This document shows positions 36,226-44,397 of a stretch of 64,000 bases of DNA, piece after piece; the first letter of the stretch is position 1, and each line of letters starts with the position of its first letter. Made by a program: the position numbers and the translations under genes. The notes under the pieces are model-generated. The model was not told where the DNA came from. It ran no database searches and worked only from the letters and a program-made list of their open reading frames with translations. This stretch comes from Nostoc commune NIES-4072 (GTDB lineage: Bacteria > Cyanobacteriota > Cyanobacteriia > Cyanobacteriales > Nostocaceae): positions 3,262,756 through 3,326,755 of the forward strand of contig NZ_BDUD01000001.1 of the NCBI RefSeq assembly GCF_003113895.1, in the 5' to 3' direction.

Positions 36226-38856
36226 ATGCTAGGAAACGAGCGGGAAAAAATACGCCATCTGTTGGTCATTCAAGACCTGCAAGGTCGGCGAACTGTCCCC
36301 TTGCAAGAGACTACTTATTCTCTGGGGCGGCATCCCGCAAACACTATTATCTTGTCTTCCCGGTCAGTATCAATGCAACATGCAATTTTATTGCGAGTAA
36401 CTGTTCCAGAGACTGATCAATATGGGTTTCAGATTATTGATGGTAACTATAAGGGAAAGGGAAGTACTAATGGCTTATTTGTCAATGGCACTAAATGCTT
36501 TTCCCATAATCTTAGAAGTGGAGATGTCATTGCCTTTGGCAGTAATCAAGCTCAAGCTAAATATTATGCTATTTCTAACATTTCAGAAAAAGCATTTTCT
36601 GAATCTTTTGATGTTGAAGACTTATCTGGTTTCCTATCAGAGCAAGGTAGCCCTGCCAATCCTTTTCAAACCTTAGCTCTCGATCCCAGCTTTGAAGTAG
36701 CTAGTGAGTCTGCTTTAGCTCGCCTAGCATCCTTCCCTGAACTCATCCCCAATCCAATCATTGAGATGGATTTGGAGGGAAGAGTCACTTATCTTAATCC
36801 AGCCGCAGCTCTCAAGTTTCCCAAGTTGAGGGAAATTGGAACAAAACACCCGATTTTAACAGGACTTATAAGTACAAAAAATGTAGAAAAAAATTCTTTT
36901 GTGCGGGAGGTGGAAGTAGGTACAGAAGTTTTTGAACAATCCGTTCTTTACTTACCTGAAAGTGATTTAATTAGAACTTTTATTATTAGGGATATTACAG
37001 AGCAAAAACAAGCCACAGCCGAACTACGTCAGCGCGATCGCTTGCTACAGGCAGTTGCAGAAGCAGCCAATTATTTGCTTGGGGAAATGAATTATGAAAC
37101 TGGTATTGATCTAGCTCTAGCTGTATTGGGTGAAGCTGCCAAAGCAGATCGTGCCTATCTTTTTCAGAACCATCCCCATCCCGCTACAGGAGAAATAGTA
37201 GTCAGCTTGCGGTTTGAATGGACACATCCTTCTATTGAATCTACTTACAAATATTGGCAGAATCAGCCTTATCAAGGTTCTGGATTAGCTCGTTGGTACA
37301 CTGTTCTCTCTAGCGGCAAGTCGATTAGCGGACTGACCCAACAATTTCCTGCCACCGAACAAGAATTCCTGATTCGAGATGGCATTCAATCCCTTCTTCT
37401 GGTACCGCTTTGCTTGGAGAATGAGTTGTGGGGTTACCTCGGCTTGGCAGACTGCACCTTTGAGCGTCATTGGTCAAAGCACGAAGAATCTACCCTTTTG
37501 ACGATGGCCGCCAGTATCATTGGTGCGCGGCAACGTCAGCAAGTAGAAAAAAAGATTCGCTATCAAGCCCTACATGACATGCTGACAGGGTTGCCCAATC
37601 GCCTACTATTTAATGAGCTACTTAATAAAACTCTCCCCAACGCCACTCGGAATGGTGAAAGTTTAGCTGTGATCTTCCTCGACCTGGATCGCTTTAAGGT
37701 GATTAATGACACTTTGGGGCACACTCTGGGAGACCAATTGTTACAAAGCGTCGCTCAAAGATTACAAGGCTCACTCAGAAGCGGAGACACTATAGCCCGT
37801 TGGGGAGGTGATGAGTTCACTATCTTACTCCCACGAGTCAATGATATTGAAGAGGTAACATTAGTAGCGTATAGAATATTACAGGCATTGGAGGATGCTT
37901 TCTATCTCCAAGACCATGAACTTTATGTGACTGCCAGCCTCGGTATTGCGTTGCTTGATAGCAACAGTCCTGACGCCGAAACACTAATCCAGCACGCAGA
38001 TGCTGCTTTGTACTACGCCAAGGACAAAGGGCGGAATAACTACCAATTCTATAGTGTTTCTCTCAGTGCTAAAAATCCTGAACTCTTGACTTTAGAAAAG
38101 AGCTTGCGCTATGCCCTAGAACGCAATGAATTTACGCTACACTATCAGCCTCGCGTAAACATTATTACAAAAGAAATTACTGGTATGGAGGCTCTATTGC
38201 GCTGGCAGCACCCAGAGATGGGATTAGTCGCACCCAGTGTTTTCATTCCCCTGGTCGAAGAAAGTGGATTAATTGTCCCCATCGGCGAATGGGTGCTGCG
38301 GACAGCCTGTATTCAAAATAAAATCTGGCAAGATGCAGGATTGCCACCCATAACGATGGCTGTTAATCTTTCTCTTAAGCAGTTCCGCCAACCCAAGTTG
38401 GTAGAGACTATAGCTACAGTTTTAGAACAAACGGGTCTGGAGCCGCACTTTTTAGAATTAGAAATTATGGAAACCACAGCCATTGAGGATTTAGATTTTA
38501 CCAAAACGGTGTTAAAGAATTTACAGCAGATGGGTGTTTGCCTCTCCATTGATGACTTTGGTACGGGTCATTCCTCGCTCTCGCGTCTACAGCTTTTGCC
38601 ACTCCACAACCTGAAAATAGATAAATCTTTTATTCAATATTTGACGCAGGATGTCAAAGTAGCTCATATTATCAAAGCGATAGTTACTTTGGGACACAGC
38701 TTGGGATTGAAGTTAATAGCCGAAGGGGTAGAAAAAGAAGAGGAACTGGAGTTCTTGAAATCTATTAATTGTGAGGATGTACAGGGCTATTTATTCTACC
38801 GACCACTTTCTGCGCAGAAAGCAACAGAAATCCTCGAAAATAAACAACCAACCTAA
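36226..38856 (+). CDS. FHA-PAS-GAF-GGDEF-EAL c-di-GMP signalling protein
   Basis: Makes and/or breaks c-di-GMP. Domain order over 876 residues: FHA (about 10-110; YSLGRHPANTIILSSRSVSMQHAILL, GSTNGLFVNG), PAS (about 165-265), GAF (about 285-440), GGDEF (about 455-610) and EAL (about 620-870). The cyclase signature RWGGDEFTILLPR is intact, and RSGD five residues upstream is an inhibitory I-site. In the EAL part, GMEALLRWQHP, NLSLKQF, LEIMETTAI, SIDDFGTGHSSLSRL and IAEGVEKEEEL hold the metal and substrate residues, so both activities seem possible. The FHA domain implies docking to a phosphothreonine protein, which is unusual for this class. Soluble: no membrane helices. Monocistronic, followed by a MITE. 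Confidence 0.94.
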   Translation: MLGNEREKIRHLLVIQDLQGRRTVPLQETTYSLGRHPANTIILSSRSVSMQHAILLRVTVPETDQYGFQIIDGNYKGKGSTNGLFVNGTKCFSHNLRSGDVIAFGSNQAQAKYYAISNISEKAFSESFDVEDLSGFLSEQGSPANPFQTLALDPSFEVASESALARLASFPELIPNPIIEMDLEGRVTYLNPAAALKFPKLREIGTKHPILTGLISTKNVEKNSFVREVEVGTEVFEQSVLYLPESDLIRTFIIRDITEQKQATAELRQRDRLLQAVAEAANYLLGEMNYETGIDLALAVLGEAAKADRAYLFQNHPHPATGEIVVSLRFEWTHPSIESTYKYWQNQPYQGSGLARWYTVLSSGKSISGLTQQFPATEQEFLIRDGIQSLLLVPLCLENELWGYLGLADCTFERHWSKHEESTLLTMAASIIGARQRQQVEKKIRYQALHDMLTGLPNRLLFNELLNKTLPNATRNGESLAVIFLDLDRFKVINDTLGHTLGDQLLQSVAQRLQGSLRSGDTIARWGGDEFTILLPRVNDIEEVTLVAYRILQALEDAFYLQDHELYVTASLGIALLDSNSPDAETLIQHADAALYYAKDKGRNNYQFYSVSLSAKNPELLTLEKSLRYALERNEFTLHYQPRVNIITKEITGMEALLRWQHPEMGLVAPSVFIPLVEESGLIVPIGEWVLRTACIQNKIWQDAGLPPITMAVNLSLKQFRQPKLVETIATVLEQTGLEPHFLELEIMETTAIEDLDFTKTVLKNLQQMGVCLSIDDFGTGHSSLSRLQLLPLHNLKIDKSFIQYLTQDVKVAHIIKAIVTLGHSLGLKLIAEGVEKEEELEFLKSINCEDVQGYLFYRPLSAQKATEILENKQPT

Positions 38857-38873
38857 TAAGCTGTTACGCAAAT

Positions 38874-39025
38874 ATAGGATTACTATTTGATTTTTGAACG
38901 AAATTAAGTATTGTAGAGTGTGTTAGAACGGAGTTCGTAACGCACTATGAACACGAGTTTGATGCCGTACTCTCCGTGCTAACACATCCTACGTATATTT
39001 TCTCCAAATCAAACCGGATTCCTAT
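38874..39025. mobile_element. MITE type 2, copy 3 (152 bp)
   Basis: Begins ATAGGATTACTATTTGATTT and ends AAATCAAACCGGATTCCTAT, 17 bp after the GGDEF-EAL stop codon. Nearly identical to copy 2 at 31121. Flanked by TA on both sides. Confidence 0.88.
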
Positions 39026-39080
39026 AAACATTGCACATCTACTAGTGAGGTTGTCCTTTGTCATTTGTCCTTGGTAAACA

Positions 39081-39102
39081 CTAATGACTAATGACTAATG
39101 AC
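39081..39102. repeat. TAATGAC heptamer repeat
   Basis: Three tandem copies of (C)TAATGACTAATGACTAATGAC just after the type 2 MITE. A short STRR-type array. Confidence 0.8.
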
Positions 39103-39148
39103 GGTCTACACAGAAAATAGTGCAATATATAGGGGCGTTAGCTTACTG

Positions 39149-40117
39149 TTACAGTCGCTCAATTATCTTGGCATTTTCTGGCAACTTGGCGTCTCGTTGC
39201 CCAGCAGCACGCGCCCTAACAGTGAACAAACCAATGGGAGTATTTAATAAATCTACAAGGATGGCTTTACCTGCGATCGCCTTTTTCATATCCCTTGGTA
39301 TTTCCTTGATTAACCAACGTGCCAAACGATAGCCGCATTCTTTGAGTGTAATATCTCGCATCAAATCTACACCGTGTAGTTCGTGCAGATAGCGATTTGA
39401 GCGTCCATAGCGTCGCCATTGACTTTGCAGTTCTTTAAGTGTATTGCGGTGGCGGTGCTGAACGATCGCATTCGGAGCAAATTCCAAACGCCCGATGTTT
39501 TCCCCCAAAATCCGCCAGCAAATATCGGCATCGCCACCAGTGGTAAGATAGGGACGAAATAAACCCGCTTTTTCTAAGGCAATGCGTCGAATTGCTAAAT
39601 TAGCCGTTTGACCATAGGGACGAAAGGAATGGTTAAGGGTATGCTTTTGCGACAAAGTTTCTTGACGATCTGCGTGCTGTTCTAGCAGAGTTGTGCCTGG
39701 TAGTGCCAAAATTTCACCAGCGACAATTACCACTTCTTTGTTGACAAAAGGCTGGATTAATGCATATAGCCATTGCGGTTGTGGACGACAATCTGCATCG
39801 GTAAAAATAATAATTTCACCTGTAGCGGCGCGAATCCCAGTATTACGAGCAGAGTATGAGCTTTGAATTTGATTTTCGCTCAATGGGCGAATTGTAATCG
39901 GACAGTTTTCGGCAGATGTCTTGAGGATGGTGAGAGTGCGATCGCTACTATTATTGTCCACCAACAAGTACTCTACCCGGTCTTTCGGGTAAGTTTGAGA
40001 CAACAAACAATTGATTAACTGTGGTAAATCCGCCTCACCGTTATAAATAGGAACAACCACCGACACCATTGGTAAAAAACTGGTGGCGGTGGTTGCATCA
40101 ACTGGCAGATGATTCAT
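39149..40117 (-). CDS. Family 2 glycosyltransferase
   Basis: Transfers a sugar from a nucleotide-sugar donor to an unknown acceptor. The 322-residue protein has a GT-A fold: VSVVVPIYNGEADLPQLINCLLSQ (about 17-40), VEYLLVDNNSSDRTL (donor Asp), IIIFTDADCRPQPQWL with the DAD metal motif, GGDADICWRIL (catalytic acidic region) and LQSQWRRYGRSNRYLHE (QxxRY-like, about 235-250). No membrane helices except a weak one at the C-end. It has no polysaccharide genes nearby, so the product (exopolysaccharide, glycolipid or cell wall) is open. Confidence 0.88.
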   Translation of the reverse strand: MNHLPVDATTATSFLPMVSVVVPIYNGEADLPQLINCLLSQTYPKDRVEYLLVDNNSSDRTLTILKTSAENCPITIRPLSENQIQSSYSARNTGIRAATGEIIIFTDADCRPQPQWLYALIQPFVNKEVVIVAGEILALPGTTLLEQHADRQETLSQKHTLNHSFRPYGQTANLAIRRIALEKAGLFRPYLTTGGDADICWRILGENIGRLEFAPNAIVQHRHRNTLKELQSQWRRYGRSNRYLHELHGVDLMRDITLKECGYRLARWLIKEIPRDMKKAIAGKAILVDLLNTPIGLFTVRARAAGQRDAKLPENAKIIERL

Positions 40118-40638
40118 AAATCTGAGATTTTAGAGATGAGATTACTAATTAGTATTCCCAATCCAAAATCCTAGAAGGGTATATCAAGCAGTTTTCATAA
40201 CTCCAAAAATCTGGATTTGGGAATACTACTATATAAACACCTGGAAACAAATCACAACAACATTGTGGAACGCGTGGAAGCCACTTGACTTTCAGGCAGT
40301 GGAGGAAACGCGCCACGGGTGGTTTTAACCACCGTGAAAAATGATAATATTGTTGTGCGAGTAGGAATAATCATCTGCGCTAAGAAGTGTTTTGTAAGGA
40401 GTGACCCCTGACTTGCCTCGTACCTGCACAAATTGCAGCTCTGGGCAAACAAGTAATGGGAAAGCACGGAGCGCACCGAACTGGCAAGTGATGAACTCGG
40501 AAAGCATTCTAAGTAAGCGCAATTGCAATATCTCTCGTACTGGTAGTTGTTTTGAGCGTCTAGGGGGATATTTGACTATCCCTTTTAAGCTAAGTCTTAG
40601 AGAATCTGCGTGTCTTTAGACCGCAGAGTGTCAATCAC
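40118..40638. other. Intergenic region with inverted-repeat structure
   Basis: An imperfect terminal repeat CACAACAACAT (about 40253-40263) and ATATTGTTGTG (about 40347-40357) bracket a segment with a strong hairpin CACGGGTGGTT/AACCACCGTG at about 40314-40336. This could be a small decayed element or an RNA gene-like structure. Several frames of 65-75 codons cover it on both strands, but none looks like protein. Confidence 0.4.
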
Positions 40639-41979
40639 CTAAAATTTTAGGTTATCGGCACGGCTCATGGGTCGAGTCGGCTGATTTGCTGGCGGTTGGG
40701 CAAAGTTGCGATTTGACAAAATTGCGATCGCCCGGGCATATTGTGGATCACTCTTAGTTCCGATTAAATCTGGATTAGAAGCTAACTGCCGCTCTTGTGC
40801 CTCTGTCAAGTCTAGCTTGATATCTGGGGCAATCCCTTTATGGTTAATATCCGTTCCCGCCGGAGTGTAGTAATGGGCTATGGTAACTGCCAAGCCGGAA
40901 CCATCTGCGAGTTCATGAACTGACTGCACTAAGGCTTTACCAAAGGTTTGACCACCTACGACTACCGCCCGCTTATTATCCTTGAGTGCGCCTGTGAGGA
41001 TTTCGCTAGCACTAGCTGAATTACCATCCACTAAGACCGCCAAAGGACGATTTGTGAGAGCAGTCCGATTGGCTTTGGTTTCTTCAGTACCGCCTACACG
41101 GTCTACTGTCTTGACAATGCCGCCGTCATTATACCACATCCGGGCAATTTCAATGCTCGCTTGTAACAACCCGCCAGGATTTCCCCGCAAATCCAAAACA
41201 TAAGAATCAACTTTCTTAGTGTTTAAATCGCGGATGGCTCGTTGCATTTGTTCTGCGGCGTGAGCGCTAAATTCTCGCAAACGGATATAGCCAACGCGGC
41301 GATTCCCTTCTTGCTTGAGGGTATAACGTACTGTTGGCACTTCAATGCTTGCTCTTGTCAGCTTCAAATCAAAGGCATTTTGCCCCGCCCGTCCTAGCTT
41401 TAACTTGATGGGAGTACCCGCTTTGCCACGAATTAGCTTAGAAGCATCATCCACTTTCATTTTGAGAGTGGGTTTGCCATCAATTGCCAAAATTTCATCG
41501 CCTGCTTTGATCCCAGCTTTTAACGCCGGAGAATTTTCTATGGCTTCGACAACAGTAAGGCGCTGAGTTTTTTCGTTCACTTCCATGCGAATGCCAATAC
41601 CAGAGACTTCCCCAGATGTTTGGCTAGTCAGGGCTTCAAACTGTTTGGGGTCCATGAATCGAGTGTAAGGATCTCCCAACTTTTGTAAAGCTTCGCGGAT
41701 GGCAGTATAAGCTTCTTCCCGAGAAGAATAGTCTTTGCTCAACAGGCTTTGTCTGGTTGCTTGCCAATCTTGTTGATTAAATTTGCCATCAACATATTCA
41801 TGATTCACCAGTTGCCATACTTGGTCAACTATCACTTTCGGGCTGTCTTGTAGGGCTAGAGCGGCCCAGACACCACGAGTCCAAGCGGTGCCGAACAAAG
41901 ACATAGTAGCAGTAGTGGCGATCGCTCCACCAATCAAGGCTACTTGGAGCGGCGAGTAACTTTTCGCAGATTGGTTCAT
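40639..41979 (-). CDS. C-terminal processing protease (S41 family, Ctp)
   Basis: Extracytoplasmic serine protease; the family includes CtpA, which matures photosystem II D1, and related CtpB/CtpC. Which member this is cannot be told. The 446-residue protein has an N-terminal signal/anchor helix (about 10-32), a PDZ domain (about 100-190; SGIGIRMEV, AGIKAGDEILAIDGKPT) and the protease core. The core contains RRVGYIRLREFS, YVLDLRGNPGGLL, LVDGNSASASEILTGALKDN with the catalytic Ser, and GGQTFGKALVQ with the Lys of the Ser-Lys dyad. The start is the ATG at 41979 (MNQSAKSY), since the upstream ATG at 42021 adds residues not expected before the signal sequence. Confidence 0.92.
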   Translation of the reverse strand: MNQSAKSYSPLQVALIGGAIATTATMSLFGTAWTRGVWAALALQDSPKVIVDQVWQLVNHEYVDGKFNQQDWQATRQSLLSKDYSSREEAYTAIREALQKLGDPYTRFMDPKQFEALTSQTSGEVSGIGIRMEVNEKTQRLTVVEAIENSPALKAGIKAGDEILAIDGKPTLKMKVDDASKLIRGKAGTPIKLKLGRAGQNAFDLKLTRASIEVPTVRYTLKQEGNRRVGYIRLREFSAHAAEQMQRAIRDLNTKKVDSYVLDLRGNPGGLLQASIEIARMWYNDGGIVKTVDRVGGTEETKANRTALTNRPLAVLVDGNSASASEILTGALKDNKRAVVVGGQTFGKALVQSVHELADGSGLAVTIAHYYTPAGTDINHKGIAPDIKLDLTEAQERQLASNPDLIGTKSDPQYARAIAILSNRNFAQPPANQPTRPMSRADNLKF

Positions 41980-42289
41980 GTATATTAGCTGAAATAATTG
42001 TGTTATTGACAAGTTTAGCAATCAGGCTTTCAAGAAACTTTTAAGTTTTTATACCCCAAACTAAGCTCTGCTCCCTTCATCATTTTTATCGTTGGATGAT
42101 GCCGAAAATACTGCATTCTTAACAACCATTTCTCAGTTTGTTAGCCTTCTCCGGAAGGCTATACTGAACATGTGACACTTTAATGGGCGTCATTTTTGTA
42201 CTTTTTCATTACTTTTATAAGATAGCACTTTGATCACCCAATTGCAGTACTGTTAGACTGCCATTAAATCAGCTTTTCTTACCTAAGTC
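41980..42289. other. Divergent promoter region
   Basis: About 310 bp between the divergent protease and DUF218 genes. An 8-bp hairpin TAGCCTTC-TCCG-GAAGGCTA is at 42142-42161. Promoters for both genes are expected here; no box was assigned. Confidence 0.45.
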
Positions 42290-42988
42290 ATGAAACGTAA
42301 ATTTACCATCAAATCGTTAATTTCTATTAAAAAAATTTTTACTAATCTGTGGCAATCGTTACAAAAACTAACTGGTGGATTGTATTTTGTTTTGGGGGCT
42401 TGGCTGATTTTTACCACTATAACCTTAGTTTTTGCATCTTCGCAGCCAGTAGATGCCTTTTTTGTGCTTGGTGGGAGTATTCATCGAGAAACCTATGTTG
42501 CCCAACAAGCAAAACAATACCCACAAACCCCAATTTTAATTTCTCATGGTTCCCCAGACCCCTGTATATGGTTAATTTTTCAGGCGGAATTAGCAGGGTT
42601 ACAAAACGTTTGGTTAGAAAACTGCGCGAATTCTACCTTTGGAAATTTTTATTATGGTATTCCAATTTTGCGACGTTGGGGAGTGCATAAAGTCATGTTG
42701 ATTACCTCGCCAAGTCATTTACCCAGAGCCAAATGGATGGCACAGATTCTTTTGGGCGCTCATGGTATTTGGGTTGAGACAGAGATTGTTGAGGAGTTAG
42801 GTGTTCCTGGTAATCGTGAATCTTGGGCCAAAACTGGATTAGATGTAACACGCAGCTTATTTTGGGCGATTTTTAGCCAAATTATTCAACCGCAATGCTC
42901 AAATGTAACAAGACTTACCGAAGTAGATATGCAAGCTTGGGAGAATCGAGGTTTTCATTGTGAACACCAAGTAGGGGTGAGGAGATAA
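42290..42988 (+). CDS. YdcF/SanA/ElyC-family membrane protein (DUF218)
   Basis: The 232-residue protein has one N-terminal transmembrane helix (about 25-48) and a DUF218 domain: AFFVLGGSIHRETYVAQQAK, PILISHGSPDPC, WLENCANSTFGNFYYG and VMLITSPSHLPRAKWMAQI, the last holding the SxxH/R pattern of the fold. E. coli relatives SanA and ElyC act at the cell envelope. Here the exact role is unknown. The stop is 1 bp from the ancestral stop of the convergent yoeB gene at 42990, so the two 3' ends were almost touching before the MITE insertion. Confidence 0.85.
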   Translation: MKRKFTIKSLISIKKIFTNLWQSLQKLTGGLYFVLGAWLIFTTITLVFASSQPVDAFFVLGGSIHRETYVAQQAKQYPQTPILISHGSPDPCIWLIFQAELAGLQNVWLENCANSTFGNFYYGIPILRRWGVHKVMLITSPSHLPRAKWMAQILLGAHGIWVETEIVEELGVPGNRESWAKTGLDVTRSLFWAIFSQIIQPQCSNVTRLTEVDMQAWENRGFHCEHQVGVRR

Positions 42989-42989
42989 C

Positions 42990-43399
42990 TTACTCGTAAT
43001 GTGTCCACATGCGAATTATCTTAACTATCTGCTCGGATTCGATGACCTCTAGGACTTACGCAAAAATTGCTAAAAAGCTTAATTTCTCGAACCGCCAAGA
43101 CGCCAAGAGCGCCGAGAATTCGTAGAGTGTGCGTAAGTCCTAACCTCATATACCAACCGATGCTGTATATTTATCCTACGAGAATAAGCACCTGATAAGT
43201 CACCAACCAGCTTTTCATAAGGTGGAGGATTTTGAAAAGGATTGTCTTGAAGGACTGCGAGTAATTCCTCGGTCTTTTCCTTTAAGTTACTAAAAACTAA
43301 TTTCTTTGCGTCTTTTTGCGCTTGTTTTGTGTAAATCAACCTCCAACTCGCATCTTTGGGGTTTGGAAGTGGCTCCTCAGACGTTGGCTGACTCACCAA
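42990..43399 (-). pseudogene. yoeB: YoeB/Txe mRNA interferase toxin, C-terminus replaced by MITE
   Basis: Ribosome-dependent mRNA endonuclease partner of YefM. The visible frame (stop at 43079) keeps WRLIYTKQAQKDAKKL, PPPYEKLVGDLSGAYSRRIN and QHRLVYEV. It then runs into the 93-bp element at 43050-43142 and gains an unrelated tail (TYAHSTNSRRSWRLGGSRN). Deleting the element and one ACCTC copy restores the family ending, VIESEQIVKIIRMWTHYE, with the stop at 42990. The lost part holds the C-terminal His-Tyr that YoeB needs for catalysis and ends the central sheet, so the toxin is very probably inactive. The start overlaps the yefM stop by 7 bp. Confidence 0.93.
43050..43142 (-). mobile_element. 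MITE type 1 (93 bp), copy B, inside yoeB
   Basis: Same 13-bp ends as copy A and in the same orientation. Target duplication ACCTC at 43045-43049 and 43143-43147. It provides the last 20 or so codons and the stop of the altered toxin frame. Confidence 0.96.
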
Positions 43400-43650
43400 T
43401 CCAACTCCTCATCACATTCTTGGATTGGGGTTGCTAGTCCTTCTTTGATAGATTCTCGCATTCCAGGGATAGATAATAAGTAAAGAGTCTCCTGAATTGC
43501 AGACCAATCTTTTTCCGCAAGCAGAATCGCATTACCGCGATCGCCTCGAATGATTACAGGTTTACCCTGTGCAACTTGGTCGATGATCTCTTGTAAATTA
43601 TTTTGAGCATCCTTGACGGGAAGCGAAGACATCATACTTTTTTGGCTCAC
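43393..43650 (-). CDS. yefM: YefM/Phd-family antitoxin
   Basis: Antitoxin and autorepressor of the YefM-YoeB module. The 85-residue protein has the Phd/YefM N-terminal DNA-binding fold (LPVKDAQNNLQEIIDQVAQGKPVIIRGDRGNAILLAEKDW) spanning residues about 10-50, and a toxin-neutralising C-terminus with LLSIPGMRESIKEG and an acidic end (QECDEELDW). An internal ATG pair at the start (MSQKSMM) leaves the first residue uncertain by 5-6 codons. Still intact although its toxin is broken, so it may persist as a solitary repressor or protect against related toxins. Confidence 0.92.
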   Translation of the reverse strand: MSQKSMMSSLPVKDAQNNLQEIIDQVAQGKPVIIRGDRGNAILLAEKDWSAIQETLYLLSIPGMRESIKEGLATPIQECDEELDW

Positions 43651-43724
43651 GATAACTTTAATTTGCTTTACTCATCCTACAAAAAATCACTTCTTTTTTT
43701 TGGTAGCATGATAACCGTGTCATC

Positions 43725-44027
43725 ATGATAATTATGATAATATCATTTAAGGATCAAGGAACCGAAGATATTTTTGATGGCAATGACTCAAAGGAAGCTC
43801 GAAAGCAATGTCCTCTATACTGTTGGGAAGTTGCCCAAAGAAAATTAGATCAACTTAATGCAGCGTTATCTCTAGATGACATTAAAGTTCCACCGGGTAA
43901 CAGGTTAGAAGTATTAAAAGGCGCTCGTAAAGGTCAGCATAGCATTCGGATTAATGACCAATATCGAATTTGCTTTATATGGACACTCCAGGGTGCATCA
44001 GAAGTTGAAATAGTCGATTACCATTAG
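43725..44027 (+). CDS. higB: HigB-family toxin (RelE superfamily)
   Basis: mRNA interferase of the HigB type. The 100-residue protein shows TEDIFDGNDSKEARKQCP, LDQLNAALSLDDIKVPPGNRLEVLKG and QHSIRINDQYRICFIW with the conserved Arg residues, and EVEIVDYH at the end. Two starts are possible, 43725 and 43734 (MIISFKDQG); the second gives the family-typical N-terminus. An inverted repeat ATGATA-A-TATCAT (43734-43746) and further ATGATAA motifs overlap the start and are good candidates for the HigA operator. Divergent from the yefM gene 75 bp away. The toxin precedes its antitoxin, as usual for hig modules. Confidence 0.93.
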   Translation: MIIMIISFKDQGTEDIFDGNDSKEARKQCPLYCWEVAQRKLDQLNAALSLDDIKVPPGNRLEVLKGARKGQHSIRINDQYRICFIWTLQGASEVEIVDYH

Positions 44028-44040
44028 GAGATAACAATAG

Positions 44041-44346
44041 ATGAGAGTTCCAAAGTATAGACCTCCATCACATCCAGGTGAAATATTACTTAAAGATTTT
44101 TTAGACCCAATGGGAATAACCCAAAGAGAACTTGCAGATGCACTTCACGTTCCTTATCAGCGAATAAATGAGCTTGTAAATCAAAAGCGAGGGATTACAC
44201 CTAGTACGGCAATAAGGTTATCAAAATTTTTTGGAAATAGCTCAGAGTTTTGGTTAAACCTCCAACAAAATTGGGAACTTTACCACGTTCTTAAGGAAGA
44301 AGAAGAGGAGCTAAAAAGTATTTTGCAATTCCGAACCACGAAGTAG
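44041..44346 (+). CDS. higA: HigA-family antitoxin (XRE type)
   Basis: Antitoxin and transcription repressor paired with HigB. The 101-residue protein has a helix-turn-helix in ITQRELADALHVPYQRINELVNQKRGITPSTAIRLSKFF (about 25-65). The family start PPSHPGEILLKDFLDPMGI and the end SEFWLNLQQNWELYHVLKEE identify HigA/VapI. It starts 13 bp after higB, with AGGAG in the gap. It appears intact, so this module, unlike the neighbouring YefM-YoeB one, should be functional. Confidence 0.95.
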   Translation: MRVPKYRPPSHPGEILLKDFLDPMGITQRELADALHVPYQRINELVNQKRGITPSTAIRLSKFFGNSSEFWLNLQQNWELYHVLKEEEEELKSILQFRTTK

Positions 44347-44397
44347 CGATCGCCTGGAAATTTGGGTGATGTATCCAAAGAAGAATTAATGCAAAAC

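Noticed and set aside
40252..40619. Three overlapping frames of 67-74 codons
   Set aside because: On both strands, no homology-like content, and built over hairpin DNA.
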